In this document: one piece after another, positions 31,028 to 36,936 of the stretch
How positions within the stretch are numbered: the stretch's first letter is position 1
Layout of the letters: each line of letters starts with the position of its first letter
Source of the DNA: Granulicella sp.
Lineage (GTDB): Bacteria; Acidobacteriota; Terriglobia; Terriglobales; Acidobacteriaceae
Assembly (NCBI GenBank): GCA_003132145.1
Contig: PKWU01000058.1
Location: 1 to 36,936, forward strand
Direction of reading: 5' to 3'
Length of the DNA: 36,936 nt
The notes under the pieces: model-generated
Seen by the model: the letters and a program-made list of their open reading frames with translations, nothing else
Databases searched by the model: none
What the model was told of the DNA's origin: nothing
Translations under genes and position numbers: made by a program

Positions 31028-32602
31028 TCAAAGTGCCGACAGGACGATGGCCAGGACGACCACTCCGAGCTGGAGACTGCGCCGGTCGGTGATGGCGTAG
31101 ACGACGGGGTCCTCCTCCAGCTCGCCGCGGGAGGCCTTGAGCCAGAGGCGGCTCAACCAGAGCAGAAGCACCGGGACCAGCAGCCACAGGCGCGCGTGGT
31201 GCGGATAGAGGTTCTGCGCCACCTCGTTGCCGATGTAGAGCGCGAAGACGACGACCGAGGCGTATCCGCTGGCCGTGCCGAAGCTGCGCAGTTGTTCCAG
31301 GTCGGAGACACGGTAGTTGCGTCCCTTGACTGCGAGCGGCTGTGAAGGATCGCTGTGGAGGCCCATGCTTTCCAATTCGGAGAAGCGCTTGACGAAGGCC
31401 AGCGAGAGGAAGAAGAAGATGCTGAAGGCGGCCAGCCACGGCGACACCATCACTCCGGCGGCGGCTGAACCGGCCAGAATGCGGATGGTGTACAGGCAGG
31501 CCAGCACAATCACATCCACCAGCACCATCCGCTTCAGGCGCAGCGAGTAGGCGGCGGTGGAGATGGCGTAGAGCACCAGCCATTCGATGAATCTGCCTTG
31601 ACCGTTCCATTGGAACTGCGGGGACAACGCCGTAAGAACGCGCGGCAGCAGCAACGCAAGCGCGAGGGACGAGGCGAGAAAGAGGAGGATGGTGGCCGCG
31701 CCGGCGATCGGCGAGAGGTCTCCGGCGGCAAATGGCCGGCTGCGCTTGCGCGGGTGGTGACGGTCGGCCTCCAGGTCCAGCAGATCGTTGAAGATGTAGG
31801 TTGCCGAGGCGGCCAGCCCGAAGCTGAGAAAGGCGAGCAGCGAGGCGGCAACCGGCCCCGCGGCACGCACATGGGCAAGCAGAAGAGGCAAAAAAATCAG
31901 CGTGTTCTTGGCCCACTGATGCAGGCGGATGGCGCGCAGCCAGGTCTTCAGCGGCGAGGCTTTGTCGGTAAAGGTCCGCATCGGCTGCACTCCCGCCGAA
32001 CGCAGCCCCGCGCGCAGGCCGCGCCGCGGGTTGGCCACCATGGGATGGACCGAGTGGGTGAGCAGAGGCAGGTCTGGCCGCGCGTTGCCAATGTAGCTGA
32101 AGCCCGCCGGGAACCTCTGCTGGAAGGCCGCGAGCTTGGTGCGGCCGGTGAAGTTGATGCTGCCATCGGAGGCGAGCACGCCGGTAAAGAGGCCAAGATG
32201 CGCGGCCACGCGCTCGGCCAGCAGCGTGTCCGCGCCGGTTGCGAGGTAGATCTCGCGCCCGGCGGCGTGCTGCTGGCGCAGAACCTCCAGCAGCGGCTGG
32301 TTGTAGGGCAGGTGGGCGACATCGAGCGCCACAATGGACGAGACATTGCGCTTGAACGCAGCCTTGCCTTGGGCGATCCACATGGGAAAGTGAAGCAGCA
32401 AGCGGGGACTCTGCCGCGTCAGAACGATCACCGAATCCAGCAGCGTGTCGCTCTTGACCAGCGTGCCGTCCAGGTCCACGCAGAGCGGCTCATTCTCTGG
32501 CTGCGTGGACGGTGCGGCCTTGACTTCCGCGTCGTCTGGTGCGGAGTCGGAAGCATCCACGGCAGTGTGGCCGAATTGCGAATGCGCGGATTCCAAAGAC
32601 AC
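31028..32602 (-). CDS. HAD phosphatase-UbiA prenyltransferase fusion
   Basis: 524 aa in two parts. Residues about 38-210 are a HAD-superfamily hydrolase (motif I DLDGTLVKSD with D43 and D45, motif II TGA, and LTHSVHPMVANP towards the end). Residues about 220-524 are a UbiA-type membrane prenyltransferase with NDLLDLEADRHHPRK (N272-D280, the first prenyl-diphosphate Mg site) and about seven to eight helices. UbiA proteins fused to HAD domains resemble decaprenyl-phosphate phosphoribosyltransferase/phosphatase pairs, so polyprenyl-linked sugar synthesis is likely; a quinone role is an alternative. GTG 32602 has AAGGGG 7 nt upstream. Confidence 0.85.
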   Translation of the reverse strand: MSLESAHSQFGHTAVDASDSAPDDAEVKAAPSTQPENEPLCVDLDGTLVKSDTLLDSVIVLTRQSPRLLLHFPMWIAQGKAAFKRNVSSIVALDVAHLPYNQPLLEVLRQQHAAGREIYLATGADTLLAERVAAHLGLFTGVLASDGSINFTGRTKLAAFQQRFPAGFSYIGNARPDLPLLTHSVHPMVANPRRGLRAGLRSAGVQPMRTFTDKASPLKTWLRAIRLHQWAKNTLIFLPLLLAHVRAAGPVAASLLAFLSFGLAASATYIFNDLLDLEADRHHPRKRSRPFAAGDLSPIAGAATILLFLASSLALALLLPRVLTALSPQFQWNGQGRFIEWLVLYAISTAAYSLRLKRMVLVDVIVLACLYTIRILAGSAAAGVMVSPWLAAFSIFFFLSLAFVKRFSELESMGLHSDPSQPLAVKGRNYRVSDLEQLRSFGTASGYASVVVFALYIGNEVAQNLYPHHARLWLLVPVLLLWLSRLWLKASRGELEEDPVVYAITDRRSLQLGVVVLAIVLSAL

Positions 32603-32816
32603 GAGTCAGCCCCTTCTGGAGAACGGCCAGACCATCCACTGAGCGTAAACGGCGGCGTACTCCTCTGCATAAACGGCGGCGCATTGCTCCGCATGGACGG
32701 AGCTCGCGCGAAAGCTCCCCGCAGGTTCTACGCTATTCTCCCTGATCCATTGTGGACTCTCAGACGAATCTATCTGGTAACGCACAGATAAACCCAGCCT
32801 GGGGGCCAGCCCATCC
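32603..32816. other. Intergenic region between HIT gene and HAD-UbiA gene
   Basis: 214 bp with no gene. It holds a 24-base tandem repeat (32643-32690) and, after the HIT stop, two small CTGG-CCTCC-CCAG-like hairpins (about 32783-32830). No clear promoter was seen. Confidence 0.5.
32643..32690 (+). repeat. Two 24-base tandem units
   Basis: GCGTAAACGGCGGCGTACTC-CTCT and GCATAAACGGCGGCGCATTG-CTCC, followed by a partial third unit (GCATGGACGG). Noncoding. Confidence 0.65.
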
Positions 32817-33161
32817 CTAACCTGGAGGCCAGGTCATGGGACGTCCGCCGAGCAGATGTAGATGGAGGTGGTCGACGGTCTGGCCTCCGTCCGCGCCGGT
32901 GTTGAGGACGACGCGATAGCCGTGGTCGAGATCGGAGGCGCGCGCAATTTCGGCTGCCTTCACAAATAGGTGGCCCAGAAGCGACGACTGCGCAGGCTCT
33001 GCGTCCGCCAGCGACGCGATGTGCTGCCGGGGAACGACCAGCAGATGGGTTGGAGCCTGCGGGCGCAGGTCGGCGAAACAGATACACAGCTCGTCCTCGT
33101 AAACGCGCTTGGCCGGGATGCTGCCAGCGACGATCTTGCAGAAGAGACAATCGGAGCTCAT
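32817..33161 (-). CDS. HIT family protein (HINT/HinT-like nucleotide hydrolase)
   Basis: A complete 114-aa histidine-triad protein. CLFC at residues 5-8 is the zinc pair found in many bacterial members, PTHLLVVPRQHI is the conserved core, and the active triad is HLHLH (H98, H100, H102) followed by LLGGRPMTWPPG, the usual ending. HinT-type enzymes hydrolyse purine nucleotide phosphoramidates. ATG 33161 has GAGG 9 nt upstream (33171-33174). The frame runs on far upstream over the next gene, but that part is only a shadow. Confidence 0.93.
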   Translation of the reverse strand: MSSDCLFCKIVAGSIPAKRVYEDELCICFADLRPQAPTHLLVVPRQHIASLADAEPAQSSLLGHLFVKAAEIARASDLDHGYRVVLNTGADGGQTVDHLHLHLLGGRPMTWPPG

Positions 33162-33308
33162 ACCGATAAACCTCGCATAGAACCTGATGAGGATTCTACA
33201 GCCAAGCCCTCTCCGGCCTGTGCGTTGGGCGAACAGACAGCGGGAGGAGCAGCCGTGTAGCATTCCGGTAGACTGGATATTGCAGCTCTCCGAGCAAAGA
33301 CGAGGCCA

Positions 33309-35105
33309 ATGACCGAGCGCAGAACGAACCTCCGCAGGACCAACCGGATTGCGATTTTGGCCGCTGCGTTTGTGGCGGCGCTGTTTGCCGCAGGGACGCT
33401 CGATGCACAGCGCACGGCGACCGGCGATGCGCCTGCGGCGACCAAAGCGGTTGCGGGCGAGACGGTGTTGGTCAACGCGCTGGAGGCGGAGTTGCAGCGG
33501 GCGATGTCTTCGCTGGGAACCGACGGAGCCGCCGCGCAACAGCCCAAGCCCTACTTCCTGAGCTATGCGGTGGACGACGCAACATCGGTGAGCATTGCGG
33601 CGGAGTACGGCGCGATCACCAACTCCAACCAGGGGCGCGTGCGTTCGGTGGACGTGCAGGTGCGGCTGGGCAGCCCGGCGGAAGACAACACGCACGGCGA
33701 CCATCGCAACAGTGCGTTGACGACGTTGCCGCTGCCGCTGACCGACGACCGCGCCGCCATCGAGCGCTCGCTGTGGTACGCCACCAATCGTGGATATGCG
33801 CGCGCGCTCGACGGCTATCTGAAGGTGAAGACGGAGCAGCAGGTGCGCGCCAAGGAGGAGGACACCTCGGCGGACTTCAGCGTGGAGCAGCCGCGGACGG
33901 ACCTGCTGCCGCCAGCGCCAGCCCTCGTGGTCGACCGCGCGGCGTGGGAGCAGCGGCTGCGCGAGATTTCCAGTCTGTTTACGCAGTTTCCCGACGTCTT
34001 TGCCGACCAGGTCTCGTTTGAAGCGACCAATGAGACCGACTCCTTCGTCTCGTCCGAGGGCGCGCGCGTGGCCACGCCCAGCCAGGTTGCGCGACTGGTG
34101 ATTATGGCTCGGACGCGCGCCGCCGATGGCATGGACCTGTTCCGCGTGGAGACTTTCGAGGCCGACTCGGCCGCCCGCCTGCCCGACCAGAAGACGGTCA
34201 CGGAGAAGACGATTGCGATGGCGAAGAACCTGGAGGCGCTGCGCGTGGCACCGGTGACGGAGCCATTCGCCGGGCCGGCGATCCTGAGCGGACGCGCCTC
34301 TGCGGTCTTCTTCCACGAGGTGCTGGGGCACCGGCTGGAAGGCCAGCGACAGCGCGGCGACGAGGAGGGGCAGACCTTCACCAAGCTGCTCGGCAAGCCG
34401 ATTCTGCCCGCGTTTCTCAGCGTAGCCGACGATCCGACGCTGACCGCGTTCCAGGGCACATCGCTGAGCGGCCACTACGACTACGACGACGAGGGCCAGG
34501 CCGCGCGGCGGGTGGAGCTGATCAAGAACGGCGTGCTGGAGACCTTTCTGATGTCGCGCGAGCCGATCGCCAGCGTCGCGCAGTCGAACGGCCACGGACG
34601 CTCCGAATCGGGCCACATGCCGACGGGACGGCAGGGAAACCTGATTGTGACCTCGTCGAAATCGGTGCCGGAGAGCGAGCTGCGAAGGATGCTGATCGAC
34701 GAGGCCAAGAAGCAGGGCAAGGCCTACGGGCTCTACTTTGCAGACATCTCCTCCGGCTTCGCGGTGACGACGCGGCGTTCGCCTCAGGCCTTTCAGGTGA
34801 TTCCGCTCGTTGTCTACCGTGTGTATGTGGATGGGCGCCCGGACGAGCTGGTGCGCGACGTGAGCATCGTGGGTACGCCGCAGGCGGCGTTGAACAGCAT
34901 TCTGGCGACCGGCGACAAGCAGGAGATCTTCAACGGAATATGCGGAGCGGAGTCGGGCAGCATTCCGGTGAGCGCGGTCGCCCCGGCGATGCTGGTCAGC
35001 CAGATCGAAACGCAACGCCAGGCGCAGGGCACGGCGCGACCTCCCATTCTGCCTCCACCGGGCGCGGCGGCGGGCGAATTGAGATCAGAAAAAGGAGCAA
35101 ATTGA
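33309..35105 (+). CDS. Secreted TldD-like metalloprotease
   Basis: 598 aa. An N-terminal signal peptide (RIAILAAAFVAALFAAGTLD) is followed by a TldD/PmbA-family protein. The zinc motif HEVLGH (H336-H341, HExxxH) and the downstream SLSGHYDYDDEG, SNGHGRSESGHMPTG and glycine-rich C-terminal stretches are all in place, so it should be the catalytic TldD-type subunit. E. coli TldD/TldE is cytoplasmic and degrades unfolded peptides such as CcdA and the microcin B17 leader; here export is predicted. It overlaps the next gene by one base (TGATG). Divergent from the HIT gene. Confidence 0.85.
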   Translation: MTERRTNLRRTNRIAILAAAFVAALFAAGTLDAQRTATGDAPAATKAVAGETVLVNALEAELQRAMSSLGTDGAAAQQPKPYFLSYAVDDATSVSIAAEYGAITNSNQGRVRSVDVQVRLGSPAEDNTHGDHRNSALTTLPLPLTDDRAAIERSLWYATNRGYARALDGYLKVKTEQQVRAKEEDTSADFSVEQPRTDLLPPAPALVVDRAAWEQRLREISSLFTQFPDVFADQVSFEATNETDSFVSSEGARVATPSQVARLVIMARTRAADGMDLFRVETFEADSAARLPDQKTVTEKTIAMAKNLEALRVAPVTEPFAGPAILSGRASAVFFHEVLGHRLEGQRQRGDEEGQTFTKLLGKPILPAFLSVADDPTLTAFQGTSLSGHYDYDDEGQAARRVELIKNGVLETFLMSREPIASVAQSNGHGRSESGHMPTGRQGNLIVTSSKSVPESELRRMLIDEAKKQGKAYGLYFADISSGFAVTTRRSPQAFQVIPLVVYRVYVDGRPDELVRDVSIVGTPQAALNSILATGDKQEIFNGICGAESGSIPVSAVAPAMLVSQIETQRQAQGTARPPILPPPGAAAGELRSEKGAN

Positions 35106-36823
35106 TGAAATTGCTTCTTTCATGGTTACAAATTAGACGGGCACTTCCTTTGATTTTCGTCCCTTGCGTCCTATTTGGCACAACCTTGGTTACATATTCG
35201 GCCACGCCGCAGGATTCGCCGAAGGACGATCCGGTGCTGCGCGCCATGCAGGCCGAGCTGGACCGCGAGCAGGCCCAGTTGGTGCTGCCCGGAATGCAGC
35301 GGCCCTACTTCATCGAGTACCGTCTGGACGACTTCAGGACCTATGAGGCGGTGGCCAACTTCGGCGCGCTGGTGCGCGAGGAGTCCGGCCACCAGAGGAT
35401 TGTGCGGGTCACGGTGCGGATTGGCAGCTACGCGACGGATTCGAGCAGCAGCCGCGGCGAAGGCTCGGTGGCGCTGGCGTCGACGGACAACAACCCCCAG
35501 GCGATCCGCACCTGCCTGTGGAACGCGACCGACGAGGCGTACAAGAACGCACTGCGCGCGTACTCGGCCAAGGTGGCCGCGTTGAAGCGCTTCGAGACTC
35601 CGCCAACCGAGAAGGACTTTGCTCCGGCCAAGGCGATCACATCCATCGGCCCGCTGGTCGCGCTCGACATCGATCGCGCGGAGTGGAAGCGGCGCATTGT
35701 GGAGGCCAGCGGCCTGTATGCCAACGATCCGGAGGTCCGCGCCGATGCCGCCAATGTGCAGTATTCGTCCGCCAGCCTGCGCGGGCTGGCGGTGAACCAC
35801 TATCTGGTCAACACCGAAGGAACGGTTGTGCGCGAGGGATACACCGGCTACAGCGCCAACATCAGCGTCGGCGGGCAGGCCCCCGATGGAATGCAACTGG
35901 CCCGCGACAACGGGACAACCGCGGTGACGGCGAGTGAGATGGAGACGTGGCCGCAGTTCCGCCAGCGCGTGATCGACGACCTCAGGAGCCTGCAGGCGTT
36001 GCGCAATGCGCCGGTCGTCTCGGCCGAGGACTACCACGGCCCGGTGCTGTTCAGCGGCGACGCGGCCGCGGATGTGATGGACCGGCTCTTCATCCCCAAT
36101 GTGGAGGCGGACCGGCCCGAGATGGGGACCACCGCGCGCACCCAGGGGATCTATACGTCGAGCTTCCATGCGCGCGTGCTGCCCGATTTTCTCAACGCGA
36201 CGGACGATCCGCTGATGACGAGCTTCGCCGGGCACACTCTACTTGGCGCATACGCGGTGGACGACGAAGGCGTGCCGGCGCAGGCGGTCGATGTTGTGGC
36301 GAACGGCAAGCTGGAGAACTATCTGATCGGGCGCACGCCGGTGCGCGACTTCCCTGCTTCGAACGGACACGGCCGCGCGACCGTGGGGCAGGCTGCGCGC
36401 TCGCGCCAGGGCGTGATGCTCTTCAAATCGAACGCGCCGTTGAGCGCTGCCGCGATGAATGCGCGTCTGCTTGCGATGGCGAAAGAACAGGGCCGCGATG
36501 TGTACGCGGTGGAGACGCTGGGCGCAGAACTTGCCCCGCGGCTGCTCTACCTGGTGCATCCGGACGGCAGCCGCGAGCTGGTGCGCGGTGCGGTCTTCGA
36601 CGAACTGGACAACCGCAGCCTGAGGTCAGAGATCGTCGCGGCAGGCGATGACGAGTATGTCTCCAACACGCTGGGCGCGGTTCCGGTGACGACCATTGCG
36701 CCAAGCCTGCTGTTCGGCGACATCAGCGTGAAGCGCGCCACCGAAGAGCAGCAGAAGCTGCCCTACTACCCTCCACCCGTGCTGGCGACGGAGAGCGTCA
36801 TACGGGCAGAGCTCGCACCGTAA
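35105..36823 (+). CDS. Secreted TldE/PmbA-like partner without zinc motif
   Basis: 572 aa from ATG 35105, with GGAG 7 nt upstream and a one-base overlap with the previous stop. N-terminal signal peptide (MKLLLSWLQIRRALPLIFVP then CVLFGTTLVTYSA). The layout parallels its upstream neighbour: PYFIEYRLDDF matches PYFLSYAVDDA, the SNGHGRATVGQ motif is kept, and so are the C-terminal beta segments. Where the neighbour has HEVLGH, this one has VMDRLFIPNVEA and no HExxxH, as in TldE. The two probably form a heterodimer in the periplasm. The paralogy is seen directly; the partnership is inferred. Confidence 0.82.
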   Translation: MKLLLSWLQIRRALPLIFVPCVLFGTTLVTYSATPQDSPKDDPVLRAMQAELDREQAQLVLPGMQRPYFIEYRLDDFRTYEAVANFGALVREESGHQRIVRVTVRIGSYATDSSSSRGEGSVALASTDNNPQAIRTCLWNATDEAYKNALRAYSAKVAALKRFETPPTEKDFAPAKAITSIGPLVALDIDRAEWKRRIVEASGLYANDPEVRADAANVQYSSASLRGLAVNHYLVNTEGTVVREGYTGYSANISVGGQAPDGMQLARDNGTTAVTASEMETWPQFRQRVIDDLRSLQALRNAPVVSAEDYHGPVLFSGDAAADVMDRLFIPNVEADRPEMGTTARTQGIYTSSFHARVLPDFLNATDDPLMTSFAGHTLLGAYAVDDEGVPAQAVDVVANGKLENYLIGRTPVRDFPASNGHGRATVGQAARSRQGVMLFKSNAPLSAAAMNARLLAMAKEQGRDVYAVETLGAELAPRLLYLVHPDGSRELVRGAVFDELDNRSLRSEIVAAGDDEYVSNTLGAVPVTTIAPSLLFGDISVKRATEEQQKLPYYPPPVLATESVIRAELAP

Positions 36824-36852
36824 GCATAAACCCATATCTCAGAAGCGAATAG

Positions 36853-36878
36853 CCTGTCCTGAGCGAAGCCGAAGGATG
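36853..36878 (+). repeat. CCTGTCCTGAGCGAAGCCGAAGG dispersed element
   Basis: CTGTCCTGAGCGAAGCCGAA is a short repeat of a kind common between genes in many GC-rich bacteria. It is followed by GGGTCACCCGATTTCGTGAC, and GGGTCACC recurs at 36912-36919. It lies between the last gene and the right edge; no gene seen in 36824-36936. Confidence 0.45.
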
Positions 36879-36936
36879 GGTCACCCGATTTCGTGACTCA
36901 TTTCAGGACTGGGTCACCTGTGATCTTTCAAGAGGT

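Noticed and set aside
33162-35015. Long minus-strand extension of the HIT protein over the TldD-like gene
   Set aside because: HIT proteins begin at the CLFC motif; ATG 33161 has a ribosome binding site and the extension has no family resemblance.

Overview
The window is a stretch of bacterial chromosome with high GC and dense coding, made almost entirely of core genes. It encodes outer-membrane assembly proteins (BamA, LptD), so the cell is diderm. The gene mix is bamA, lptD, a DsbA-like and a SurA-like lipoprotein, dnaG, rpoD, pheST-zapBA and a secreted TldD/TldE-like pair. Together with many short dispersed palindromic and simple repeats, this looks like an Acidobacteriota genome of the Terriglobia/Acidobacteriaceae type. 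That assignment is inference from gene content and style; no rRNA is present to confirm it.

Layout. 1-700: no convincing gene, but dispersed palindromes, terminator-like hairpins and two promoter/hairpin units. 701-5261: a membrane-anchored TPR protein (minus), then dacB (PBP4), a lipoprotein cytochrome c, a frameshifted four-helix membrane protein and lipA (plus). 5366-6400: frr (minus) and a small antitoxin-like protein. 6735-16762: an outer-membrane biogenesis island with bamA, lptD, a DsbA-like lipoprotein and a SurA/PrsA-like lipoprotein, interrupted by an RDD-domain membrane protein on the other strand. 16780-22900: trmJ (minus), then dnaG, a polysaccharide flippase and rpoD (plus). 23039-26646: a GT-C type membrane glycosyltransferase, a polyprenyl-phosphate-sugar-synthase-like GT2 and two very small genes. 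26679-32602 (all minus): HAD-UbiA fusion, pheS, pheT, zapB, zapA. 32817-36823: a HIT protein (minus) and two tandem TldD/PmbA-family proteins with signal peptides (plus).

How the genes fit together. BamA and LptD are the two essential outer-membrane insertases/translocons. LptD keeps the paired cysteines that need oxidation, and a thioredoxin-fold CPFC lipoprotein and a parvulin lipoprotein follow it directly, so the segment reads as one assembly module. The two glycosyltransferases, the flippase and the HAD-UbiA fusion are all plausible users or makers of polyprenyl-phosphate sugar carriers. The tail pair resembles the TldD/TldE heterodimer, but both members carry export signals.

The most interesting signals are outside the genes. 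(1) A hairpin with identical apex TTCCTTGAGGGAA and a shared TGTTGCGA 5' flank, with compensatory stem changes, occurs at both bamA and lptD. (2) Many starts have a -10-like hexamer 7-8 nt upstream and no ribosome binding site, which suggests widespread leaderless transcripts. (3) Dispersed or tandem repeats sit in frame inside pheT, the RDD gene, the GT-C gene, the N terminus of rpoD and the N terminus of dacB. I saw no CRISPR array, tRNA, rRNA, insertion sequence or prophage.
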